Assembly: GCA_035575835.1 (NCBI GenBank)
Contig: DATLXM010000163.1
Span: 1-11,614 of the forward strand
Origin: Gaiellasilicea sp035575835
GTDB lineage: Bacteria > Actinomycetota > Thermoleophilia > Gaiellales > Gaiellaceae
Length of the DNA: 11,614 bases
Reading direction: 5' to 3'
Both the position numbers and the translations under genes were made by a program. Shown here piece by piece: positions 1 through 7,133 of this stretch; within the stretch, counting starts at the first letter, position 1, and each line of letters begins with the position of its first letter. The notes below the pieces were generated by a model. The model had not been told where the DNA came from. It searched no databases and saw only the letters and a program-made list of their open reading frames with translations.

Positions 1-2
1 CG

Positions 3-1589
3 AGTGGCGGGACGCCGGGAATCACCGGCTCTGCGACGGTCGGGTCGACCTTGACGCGCGTCCAGGGGACATGGAGCGGGTCGACGCCGATCACCTACAC
101 CTACCAGTGGCGCAGCTGCGACTCGGCCGGCGCCAACTGCACCACCATCGCAGGCGCGACCTCGACGACCTACGTCGTCGCGAGCGGCGATCTCGGCAAG
201 ACGATCCGCGTCAACGAGACCGCCACCAACGCCTACGGCAACGCAACGGGCACTTCCGCCCAGACCGCCGTCGTCACATCCGGAGGCGCGACCTCGTGGA
301 CGGCGACGAGCTACTCGTGGGCACAGTTCAAGGCGTCGGACTACACGAGCATTCCGTACACCGCCTGGACGGGCGTTTGGAGGAACCCGGTGGACAGCAG
401 CCTCTGGATGTCGTTCACCGAGTCCTCCGGCACGCAGAGCAGCTACACGCCGACCTGGGTGGAGACCCGGCTCGGATACAGCGTCCCCGCCGCCCGGGAC
501 CACTGGGCGCTCACCAACGTCACCGCGTACTACAAGTCGACCGACCACGGTGCGAACTGGAGTCAGGCGTACCCGAACAACGGCTCGACCGACGTGATGC
601 GGACGTGGAACCCCGCCGTCAACGGCTGCGTCGACGGCGGCACGGGCTCGAACTGCCCGACCGTCCACCCCATCCCGTTCACGCCGCAGGCGAACATCGC
701 CCTCAACGACGGCACGATCATCCGCCGCGTGAACGGCGAGGACATCGCTTACGACCAGGTGGTCAAGAAGACCGCGTTCATCCAGCGGCTCGCGCCCGGC
801 GCCGGTCAGACGTGGGGCTCGCCCCAGTACCTGCTCGACCCGACGACATGCGCCTGCACGATCCAGATCAGCCGGATCAAGCGGCTGGCTGACGGACGGC
901 TGATCGCAATGGGTCAGAAGTGGGATGCCTACGACCCCAAGGGGGCCGTCGCCCACCACCTGCTCATGGTCGGTGACAGCTCCGCCAACAACTGGACGGA
1001 GGCGCTGACCGGCAACGCCCTCGACGTCGTCGGCGCGAACGAGTGGGATGCGGCGGAGCTGCCGAGCGGCGATTTGATGGCTGCCCTCCGTGGGACGACC
1101 AAGTGCCCGTCGACGACGAACGGATGTTATCTCCGCTATCAGGCCGTGCTTCGCAAGAGCGGCTCGGCGTGGACCGTGACGTCGGCTGACGTGAAGCAAA
1201 CGCCGTTCGCCCATTCGGGACATCCGGAAGTACTGGCGACGAGCTCGGGGGCAGTGCTGTACATCGCCCCGGTCGACACGCCACGCTTCGGCGAGACCTC
1301 GAAGCCGGGCATCTGGTACCTCTCCAACGCAAACGCGCAGGCCAGCAGCACGGGTTGGACGCTGCTGCCGTTCACGACGGGCTCCACCAGCACAAACTGC
1401 GTTGCTGCAGGCTCTCAGTGGAACTGCTCGACGCGGCACTATCCGCGGGCGATCGAGGACTGCTACCTCGGGACCTGCACGATCTACGTCTTCAGCCATT
1501 CCGGCGCCGACGACGACTACACCGAGGTCTCGAGCGGCGCGATCAACGAGTTCATCCTGCTGCAAAAGTTCGTGCTGACGAGTCCGTAG
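3..1589 (+). CDS. Secreted Ig-like / BNR (sialidase-like) repeat protein, 5'-truncated by the window
   Basis: The reading frame is open from the first bases of the window, so the true start and any signal peptide lie upstream; 528 residues are visible. Residues about 4-92 form an Ig-like repeat of a kind common in Thermoleophilia: a PGITGSATVGSTL-type strand, GTWSG, YQWRSC with a second Cys eight residues on, then a DLGKTIRV...TATNAYG ending. The rest looks like a beta-propeller: one clear Asp-box (S179-T-D-H-G-A-N-W186) and blade-like segments such as RLADGRLIAMG and ELPSGDLMAALRG. Many cysteines come in close pairs, which fits an exported, disulfide-bonded protein. By family this suggests carbohydrate binding or glycoside cleavage, but I cannot identify a full sialidase active site, so activity is unproven. 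The gene ends just before a strong hairpin and faces the regulator gene convergently. Sure of a real gene; moderately sure of the fold. Confidence 0.75.
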   Translation, partial: SGGTPGITGSATVGSTLTRVQGTWSGSTPITYTYQWRSCDSAGANCTTIAGATSTTYVVASGDLGKTIRVNETATNAYGNATGTSAQTAVVTSGGATSWTATSYSWAQFKASDYTSIPYTAWTGVWRNPVDSSLWMSFTESSGTQSSYTPTWVETRLGYSVPAARDHWALTNVTAYYKSTDHGANWSQAYPNNGSTDVMRTWNPAVNGCVDGGTGSNCPTVHPIPFTPQANIALNDGTIIRRVNGEDIAYDQVVKKTAFIQRLAPGAGQTWGSPQYLLDPTTCACTIQISRIKRLADGRLIAMGQKWDAYDPKGAVAHHLLMVGDSSANNWTEALTGNALDVVGANEWDAAELPSGDLMAALRGTTKCPSTTNGCYLRYQAVLRKSGSAWTVTSADVKQTPFAHSGHPEVLATSSGAVLYIAPVDTPRFGETSKPGIWYLSNANAQASSTGWTLLPFTTGSTSTNCVAAGSQWNCSTRHYPRAIEDCYLGTCTIYVFSHSGADDDYTEVSSGAINEFILLQKFVLTSP

Positions 1590-1595
1590 CCAACC

Positions 1596-1629
1596 GGGCG
1601 GCGCGTGCCTGCGCGGGCACGCGCCGCCC
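1596..1629. terminator. Hairpin between convergent genes, probable bidirectional terminator
   Basis: A perfect 14-bp GC-rich stem pairs 1596-1609 with 1616-1629 around a 6-base loop (TGCGCG). It starts seven bases after the stop of the BNR protein and lies 30 bases from the stop of the convergent regulator gene. There is no long T-run on either side (only CATTCTC on the plus side), so termination is inferred from position and stem strength. Confidence 0.7.
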
Positions 1630-1659
1630 CATTCTCGGTCTGCCGCGCGGCGAGGCCTG

Positions 1660-2424
1660 CTACGAGCGAGTACGCAAGCGCTCGGTCCCGTCGCGCCGGT
1701 ACTTCTCGGGGTGGAGGTACGGATCGAGGTGCTCGTACATCCGCTGCTTCGCAGCCTCGGGGTCGCGGGCCTTGACGGCCTCGAAGATCTGACGGTGCTG
1801 CTCGACCACACGGTGATCGTCGTCCGTGATCACGCCGGCGAGCTCGTGCGGGTCGATCAGCAAGTTCTCGCGCATGTGCTCCTCGATCAGCGGGAGCAGC
1901 GCGTCGACAGACCGGTTGCCAAGCGACCGCAGGAGCGCCGAGTGGAAGCGCACGTCTGCGATCGACAGTGGCTCGTCCTCAGCGATTCGTCTCTCGCCCT
2001 CGAGCACCCAGTGCTCGATCTCCTTCAGGTCGGCGTCCGAGGCGCGACCGACGATCGCCTCGATCGCTCCGAGCTCCACGAGCACTCGCAGCTCGACGAG
2101 CTCGCGGATCTTCGGCTCGTGATCGCTCAGCATCGACAGCTCCTGCGCAACCCGTGCGCGGTCGAAGTCGGCGACGGTCGGGGAGCGTGAGGGATCGCGC
2201 TGTACGAGTCCCTCGCCGACGAGCTGGTTGATCGCCTCGCGAAGCACCGTCCGGGAGACGTTGAGCGCCTCCGCCAGGCGCCGCTCCGGCGGTAGCCGGT
2301 CACCTGGATTCAGCGGCTCGCTGAGGAGATAGCGCTTGATGATCGTCGCGGAGCGGCTCGACAGGTTCTCGCGGCGCGCCATCGGCACGAAGACGCTTTC
2401 GACCTGGGGCTGCGTATCGGTCAA
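1660..2424 (-). CDS. GntR-family transcriptional regulator, FadR/FCD type
   Basis: A 254-residue one-component regulator. The N-terminal winged helix-turn-helix (about residues 22-88) has the family pattern LPPERRLAEALNVSRTVLRE, with the recognition helix near 57-68. An all-helical FCD effector domain covers about 105-235 and keeps the usual metal-site pattern: D157 and H161 (DVRFH), H210 (EQHRQIFEAV) and H232. FCD proteins bind small carboxylates, sugar acids or related metabolites through such a site. The listed start is TTG at 2424, preceded by a weak GGA; an ATG at 2382 (MARREN...) would give a more usual N-terminus of 240 residues. A TATCAT -10-like box on the minus strand at 2441-2436 lies only a few bases before the TTG, which also favours the ATG. 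It is divergent from the importer operon, so it most likely controls that operon and itself; whether it represses or activates cannot be read from sequence. Confidence 0.9.
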   Translation of the reverse strand: MTDTQPQVESVFVPMARRENLSSRSATIIKRYLLSEPLNPGDRLPPERRLAEALNVSRTVLREAINQLVGEGLVQRDPSRSPTVADFDRARVAQELSMLSDHEPKIRELVELRVLVELGAIEAIVGRASDADLKEIEHWVLEGERRIAEDEPLSIADVRFHSALLRSLGNRSVDALLPLIEEHMRENLLIDPHELAGVITDDDHRVVEQHRQIFEAVKARDPEAAKQRMYEHLDPYLHPEKYRRDGTERLRTRS

Positions 2425-2517
2425 GGCTGTTCCAATGATATGCGCGGCCGCGGAAGGCGCGAATGCGTGAGGATGGGCAGGCGAGCAACGGCGGTCGGGC
2501 GGCGCAGCGTCTGTGGG

Positions 2518-2539
2518 TTGTTGGCCAAGTTAGCAACAA
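2518..2539. promoter_or_regulatory. Nested inverted repeat, candidate operator
   Basis: TTGTTG (2518-2523) and CAACAA (2534-2539) form 6-bp arms around a 10-base centre. Within it lies the perfect 8-bp palindrome TTGGCCAA (2521-2528). It sits about 95 bp upstream of the regulator start in the divergent region and is AT-richer than its surroundings. A palindrome here fits binding by a GntR dimer, but FCD operators are usually more compact, so this is a candidate only. Confidence 0.35.
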
Positions 2540-2551
2540 TATCTGTCGGAG

Positions 2552-2647
2552 CCGAGTTTCGGAGGCACGCCGGGTCTCTGGTGCCCTTAGCGCGACTCGC
2601 TTCCACGGGAAGAGTCCTTGCGAAAGCCGTGTGAGCGGGGCTTTTTT
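2552..2647 (+). ncRNA. Candidate structured RNA or leader ending in terminator-like hairpin
   Basis: Four consecutive hairpins can be drawn on the plus strand: CCGA/TCGG (2552-2562); GGCAC/GTGCC (2564-2585); a two-part stem GACT...AGTC enclosing CTTCC/GGAAG with a 3-base loop (2594-2616); and AAAGCC/GGCTTT (2623-2644) running into further T residues to 2647. The last resembles a short intrinsic terminator. The region lies before the likely operon promoter at 2677, so it could be a small RNA, an attenuated leader from an upstream promoter, or chance folding in GC-rich DNA. I recognise no known riboswitch core in it. No strong promoter for it is visible; TTGTTG with TATCTG at 2540-2545 is weak. 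Confidence 0.3.
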
Positions 2648-2676
2648 CGGGGTCGAGGGCCGATGTTCACCGTCCT

Positions 2677-2705
2677 TTGACACGGTTGGACTAGTGGGAT
2701 ACCAT
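2677..2705 (+). promoter_or_regulatory. Sigma-70-type promoter for the ABC importer operon
   Basis: A perfect -35 box TTGACA (2677-2682) is followed after exactly 17 bases by TACCAT (2700-2705), which keeps four of six -10 consensus bases including the key first T, A and last T. Transcription would start near 2712 and give a leader of about 112 bases to the ATG at 2824. Short inverted arms TGGAC (2687-2691) and GTCCA (2712-2716) flank the -10 box and could be part of a regulator site. Confidence 0.65.
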
Positions 2706-2823
2706 CAGACCGTCCAGTGGAAATGCTGGGTCACGTCGTCGGATTGGCGCCCGTTCCGAACCGCCCTTGAGGACGCGAGGCACGAGCGATTTTTCTTGCG
2801 GGGCTCGACGAAAGGAGCACCAC

Positions 2824-4791
2824 ATGAACGGCCGCGATGCTCACGATGACCAAGCCGACTCGCCGACACTCAACCGGCGTGACCTGCTCAAGCTTGGCGC
2901 AGGCGGCGTCTTAACCGCGACGCTTGCGGGCACGCTCGTCGAAGGATCGGTCGCCGCCACGGGCGGCGGTAAGGAGGCGCCACAGCTCGCCGCGCTCGTC
3001 CGGCAGGGGAAGCTTCCCCCACTCGCAAAGCGCCTGCCGGCGAAGCCCGTCGTCGTTCAGACGGTCGAGCGGCTCGGACGGTACGGGGGAACCTGGGATA
3101 CGGCCGGTGCAGGCGCCGAGGACGTGGGCTCGTGGATCCTGCTCACGATCTTCTACGAGAACGTCGTCGCGTTCAGACCTCCCTGGAAAGGCAATGGCAG
3201 TATCAAAGACGCGGTCCCGAACCTCGCGAAGTCCATCACCTACAACCGGGCCGGCACCGAGTACACGATCAGGCTGCGTAGCGGGATCAAGTGGTCGGAC
3301 GGTGCTCCCCTCACCGCGGCCGACATCGTCTTCGCGGTCAAGGACATCATTCTCAACAAGACGCTGTCCCCGTCGACGAGCACCCGGTTCACCGGGCGCG
3401 GCGGGGAGCCGGTCCGGATCGAGCAGCTCGACAAGTGGACGGTGAAGCTCATCTTCCCGACCCCGAACGCACTCTTCCTCCAGGGCATGTGCTCGGCGGG
3501 AGGCTACGTCCTCTGCGCTCCGGCCCACTACTTGAAGCGGTTCCATCAGGACTTCAACCCGAACGTCGCCGATCTCGTCAAGGAAGCGAATCAGCCCAAC
3601 TGGCGTGCGTTCTTCAATTCGAAGAACTTTCCGTTCGACCCGAACCGGCCCACCGTCGCTGCGTGGAAGTTCACGACACCCTTCGGCGTCGGCGCGCAGG
3701 TCGTCGCGGAGCGCAATCCGTACTACTGGAAGGTCGACCGGCAGGGGCGGCAGCTTCCGTACATCGACAAGGTCGTGTACAACCTCGCCTCCGATCCCGA
3801 GGTCGTCCTCGCGCAGGGGCTGAACGGGCAGCTCGACCTGCACGCGCGCCTCATCAACACCCCGCGGAACAAGCCGGTCCTCGCTGCCAATCGGAAGAAG
3901 GGCAACTACAAGTTCTTCGAGGTCAAGACCAGCTTCATGAACCAGGGTCTGATCATGTTGAACCAGACGGCACAGGATCCGGTTCTACGTCATATCTTCC
4001 GGAACAAGGAGTTTCGAAAGGCGCTCTCACACGCGATCAACCGTCGCGAGATCATCAACTCCGTGTATGCGGGCCAGGGCGAGCCCTGGCAGGCCGCGCC
4101 AGCCCGCACGTCGCCGTGGTTCAACCTGAACATGGCGAAGCAGTTCACGGAGTTCAACATGAACGCCGCCAACCAGATCCTCGACCGGGCCGGCTTCCAG
4201 CGGAGGGGCAGCTCTCGGGTGGGGCCCGACGGGAAGGCGATCGAGTTCTCGATCCTGGCCGCGACAACGAACCCGGATCACGCGCAAGCGCTCGAGTTCA
4301 TCAAGCGCACGTGGAACAACCTCGGGATCGACATCCAGGTGCAGAACGTCGCGGAGAACCTCTTCCACACGCGTGTCACCTCGAACGCCCACCATGCGGC
4401 GATCTTCGGGGCCTCGGGCGGCGACAACCCGATCCTCTACCCGGCCAGTTACATCCCGACCTCCGCGCGTGCGTCGAACTACGCAACGCTGTGGGCGCTT
4501 TGGTCCGAGTCGAACGGCCGGCTGGGAGAAGCGCCCCCGCAGGTCGTTCGCGACCAGCTCACGCTCTACGCCGGCCTCAAGGGCACGACGCAGGAGAAGA
4601 CGCAGTTCAACCTGATGGCCCGGATCCTGCGCGGCGTCGCGAAGGAGTTCCACTCGATCGGGATCGCACTCCCGCCGCCGAGCTACGGAATCGTGAAGAA
4701 CAACTTCCACAACGTGCCGAAGTCGATTCCGGGGAACCTCGCGTTCCCGGGCATCGGCCCTGTTCACCCGGAGCAGTTCTTCATCCAGTAG
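2824..4791 (+). CDS. Substrate-binding protein, family 5 (Opp/Dpp type) ABC importer
   Basis: Extracytoplasmic solute-capture subunit of the importer encoded downstream. The ATG at 2824 is chosen because a strong ribosome site (AAAGGAG, 2811-2817) lies six bases before it; a longer in-frame extension to 2767 has no such site. The 655-residue product starts with a twin-arginine signal (N17-R-R-D-L-L-K23) and a hydrophobic stretch to about residue 45. No lipobox cysteine follows, so it is exported folded by Tat and may be released or retained by other means. The SBP_bac_5 core follows, with the typical IRLRSGIKWSDGAPLTAADI segment around W157. It is longer than most dipeptide-binding proteins, and its N-terminal LAALVRQGKLPPLAKRLP stretch marks a subgroup that, as I recall, includes oligosaccharide-binding members. 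Substrate is therefore uncertain. Confidence 0.93.
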   Translation: MNGRDAHDDQADSPTLNRRDLLKLGAGGVLTATLAGTLVEGSVAATGGGKEAPQLAALVRQGKLPPLAKRLPAKPVVVQTVERLGRYGGTWDTAGAGAEDVGSWILLTIFYENVVAFRPPWKGNGSIKDAVPNLAKSITYNRAGTEYTIRLRSGIKWSDGAPLTAADIVFAVKDIILNKTLSPSTSTRFTGRGGEPVRIEQLDKWTVKLIFPTPNALFLQGMCSAGGYVLCAPAHYLKRFHQDFNPNVADLVKEANQPNWRAFFNSKNFPFDPNRPTVAAWKFTTPFGVGAQVVAERNPYYWKVDRQGRQLPYIDKVVYNLASDPEVVLAQGLNGQLDLHARLINTPRNKPVLAANRKKGNYKFFEVKTSFMNQGLIMLNQTAQDPVLRHIFRNKEFRKALSHAINRREIINSVYAGQGEPWQAAPARTSPWFNLNMAKQFTEFNMNAANQILDRAGFQRRGSSRVGPDGKAIEFSILAATTNPDHAQALEFIKRTWNNLGIDIQVQNVAENLFHTRVTSNAHHAAIFGASGGDNPILYPASYIPTSARASNYATLWALWSESNGRLGEAPPQVVRDQLTLYAGLKGTTQEKTQFNLMARILRGVAKEFHSIGIALPPPSYGIVKNNFHNVPKSIPGNLAFPGIGPVHPEQFFIQ

Positions 4792-4807
4792 GTGTTCGTC
4801 GACCACC

Positions 4808-4840
4808 CGCTGGTTCCGGGCCGCCGGTCCGGAACCAGCG
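4808..4840 (+). promoter_or_regulatory. Intergenic mRNA hairpin after the binding-protein gene
   Basis: A perfect 12-bp stem (4808-4819 with 4829-4840) closes a 9-base loop and begins 16 bases after the binding-protein stop. No T-run follows, so full termination is unlikely. In related importers a hairpin at this place protects the 3' end of the upstream message, giving more binding protein than membrane subunits; that role is inferred here. Confidence 0.55.
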
Positions 4841-4939
4841 ATGTGGGGCTCGCGGAGGCGCCGGCCGCAGAGGTGATGGAATATCACTGCGGGTGTCAGA
4901 GACGAATGGGGGGAGCATGTCTGAGAGGGATGGCGTGAC

Positions 4940-5932
4940 ATGACGCGCTACATCATCCGCCGTCTTCTCTACGCCGTCCTGACGGTGATCGGCATCTCGA
5001 TGGTCTCCTTCGCGATCATCCAGCTGCCGCCGGGAGACTTCCTCACGAGCACGATCAACCAGCTGACCCTCACGCAGGGCGAAGTGACGCAGGAGCAGGT
5101 CGAGGTGCTGCGAGCACAGTACGGCCTGAAGGACTCGATGATCAGTCAGTACTTCGACTGGATCTCGGGAATCGTGCTCCACGGCGACTTCGGGCAGTCG
5201 TACGTCTGGAACCAGCCGGTGGCCGACCTGATCTCGGAACGTCTGCCGCTGACGGTCATCCTCGCCTTCGCGACGTTGATGTTCACCTGGATGATCGCCG
5301 TGCCGATCGGGATCTACTCAGCCGCCCGCCAGTACTCCCCCGGCGACTACCTCGTCACGATCTTCGGCTTCATCGGCCTCGCCATCCCGAGCTTCCTCGT
5401 TGCGCTCGTGCTGCTGTATGTGTCGTTCAAGTACTTCGGCCAGAGCGTCGGCGGTCTCTTCTCGCCGGAGTACATCGATGCGCCGTGGAGCGTCGACAGG
5501 TTCGTCGACCTGCTCTCGCACCTCTGGATCCCGGTGATCATCGTCGGGCTCGCTGGAACGGCGGCGCTGATCCGTGTCCTGCGCGCGAACCTCCTGGACG
5601 AGCTTCGCAAGCCGTACGTCGTGGCTGCGCGCTCGCGCGGGCTCTCCGAGCCTCGGCTGCTCATCAAGTACCCGGTCAGGCTCGCGCTGAGCCCGCTCCT
5701 CAGCACCGTGGGCTGGGTGCTGCCGGCGCTCATCTCGTCCGGCGAGGTCGTGGCGATCGTCCTCAGCCTGCAGACGATCGGCCCGCTTCTCCTGCGTGCG
5801 CTCCAGGATCAGGACATGTACCTGGCCGGGAGCTTCATCTTCATGGTCAGCGTGCTGACCGTGATCGGAACCCTGATCTCCGACCTCCTGCTCGCATGGT
5901 CGGACCCGCGGATTCGGCACAGGTACGGGTAA
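4940..5932 (+). CDS. ABC importer permease, DppB/OppB family
   Basis: First membrane subunit, 330 residues, normal for the family. About six membrane segments are visible: residues 9-29, 104-128, 137-162, 196-214, 253-275 and 297-319. The cytoplasmic EAA-type coupling loop is at 226-250 (YVVAARSRGL...), where the ATPases dock; the family's usual His near its end appears as Y244. The C-terminus SDPRIRHRYG matches the family ending DPRIR. The start ATG at 4940 has a purine-rich GAGGGA (4925-4930) nine bases upstream. It lies 148 bases after the binding-protein gene, beyond a hairpin, and its stop is only four bases from the next start, so it is co-transcribed and probably translationally coupled with the second permease. 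Confidence 0.95.
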   Translation: MTRYIIRRLLYAVLTVIGISMVSFAIIQLPPGDFLTSTINQLTLTQGEVTQEQVEVLRAQYGLKDSMISQYFDWISGIVLHGDFGQSYVWNQPVADLISERLPLTVILAFATLMFTWMIAVPIGIYSAARQYSPGDYLVTIFGFIGLAIPSFLVALVLLYVSFKYFGQSVGGLFSPEYIDAPWSVDRFVDLLSHLWIPVIIVGLAGTAALIRVLRANLLDELRKPYVVAARSRGLSEPRLLIKYPVRLALSPLLSTVGWVLPALISSGEVVAIVLSLQTIGPLLLRALQDQDMYLAGSFIFMVSVLTVIGTLISDLLLAWSDPRIRHRYG

Positions 5933-5936
5933 GGGA

Positions 5937-7133
5937 ATGCTCGAGGGAGCCCAACAACGCACACCCTTGCCGCCAGCGAGCGACCTCGAGCCGGCAGCAG
6001 CGGACCCGGCGAGCCCCGAGGTCGTCGAGCAGGGCGAGTCGCGGGTCTATGTCGCGTCGCAGTGGCGGCTCGTCTGGTGGCGGTTCCGCAGGCACAAGCT
6101 GGCGATGTTCGGCGCCGCCGTCCTGTTGATGATCGCTTTGACCGCGATCTTCGCCGAGGTGATCGCTCCGACAACGCTCGACGCCAACGATGCGTCGTAC
6201 ACCTACGCCCCGCCGCAGCGCCTCCACCTCCTGGATCGCAGTGGGGGCGGCACGGACATCGGCCCGTTCGTCTACGCCTACAAGATGAAGCGGGATCCGG
6301 AGACCTTCGCGGAGACGTTCGCCGTCGACCGCACGAAGAAGATCCCGCTCGGCTTCTTCGTTCACGGCTCCGAGTACAAGCTCTGGGGTCTCCTCAAGAC
6401 GGACATCCACCTCTTCGGCCCGAAGAAGGAAGGTGCGCCGCTGTACCTGCTGGGCGCGAACGCGCAGGGCCAGGATCTCCTCTCCCGCGTGGTCTACGGC
6501 GCCCGAATCTCGATGTCGATCGGTCTCGTCGGCGTCGCCCTCAGCCTGCTCCTCGGGATCATGCTCGGCGGCATCTCCGGCTACTACGGCGGTGCAGCCG
6601 ACACGATCATCCAGCGGATGATCGAGTTCCTGATCTCGATCCCGACGATCCCGCTGTGGATGGGGCTCGCGGCCGCCGTCCCCGCCGGCTGGTCGCCGGT
6701 GAAGTCCTACTTCGCGATCACCGTCATCCTCTCGCTGATCGGCTGGACCGAGCTCGCGCGAGTCGTCCGCGGACGCTTTCTCGGGATGCGGCAGGAGGAC
6801 TTCGTCATGGCCGCGCTCCTCGACGGCGTCGGCGAGGCACGAGTGATGTGGCGGCACATGCTGCCGTCGATCATGAGCCACATCATCGCCGCGACGACCC
6901 TCGCGGTGCCGACGATGATCCTCGCGGAGACGACGCTGAGCTTCCTCGGGCTCGGGCTCCAGCCGCCGGTCGTCAGCTGGGGCGTTCTCCTCCAGGAGGC
7001 GCAGAACCTTCGCGCGATCTCGACCGCGCCCTGGCTCGTGATCTTCCCCGGGCTGGCCGTCGTCGCCGCCGTCCTGTCGCTCAATTTCGTCGGCGACGGG
7101 CTCCGAGACGCCGCCGACCCCTACGCCCGATGA
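5937..7133 (+). CDS. ABC importer permease, DppC/OppC family, with enlarged extracytoplasmic segment
   Basis: Second membrane subunit that pairs with the upstream permease. At 398 residues it is roughly 100 longer than a standard DppC. The extra length is a 35-45 residue cytoplasmic N-terminus plus a large segment between the first membrane helix (56-76) and the second (190-212), about residues 80-175, including FFVHGSEYKLWGLLKTDIHLFG. Later helices lie near 233-250, 258-276, 318-338 and 366-384. The EAA loop is at 290-312 (AALLDGVGEARVMWRHMLPS). The GAGIS-like stretch YGARISMSIGLVG precedes helix two. The AAGGGA purine stretch directly abuts the ATG, too close for a normal ribosome site, so re-initiation after the previous stop four bases upstream is likely. 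Its stop overlaps the next gene in an ATGA. Confidence 0.95.
   Translation: MLEGAQQRTPLPPASDLEPAAADPASPEVVEQGESRVYVASQWRLVWWRFRRHKLAMFGAAVLLMIALTAIFAEVIAPTTLDANDASYTYAPPQRLHLLDRSGGGTDIGPFVYAYKMKRDPETFAETFAVDRTKKIPLGFFVHGSEYKLWGLLKTDIHLFGPKKEGAPLYLLGANAQGQDLLSRVVYGARISMSIGLVGVALSLLLGIMLGGISGYYGGAADTIIQRMIEFLISIPTIPLWMGLAAAVPAGWSPVKSYFAITVILSLIGWTELARVVRGRFLGMRQEDFVMAALLDGVGEARVMWRHMLPSIMSHIIAATTLAVPTMILAETTLSFLGLGLQPPVVSWGVLLQEAQNLRAISTAPWLVIFPGLAVVAAVLSLNFVGDGLRDAADPYAR

Noticed and set aside
2545..2650. Known riboswitch (c-di-GMP, glycine, guanidine, fluoride) in the divergent region
   Set aside because: I compared the stretch with the conserved cores I remember and found no match; only generic hairpins and a terminator-like end remain.
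2911..4941. Minus-strand open frames opposite the binding-protein gene (2911-3843 and 4027-4941)
   Set aside because: No recognisable domains, no ribosome sites, composition of shadow frames; the plus-strand protein is unequivocal.
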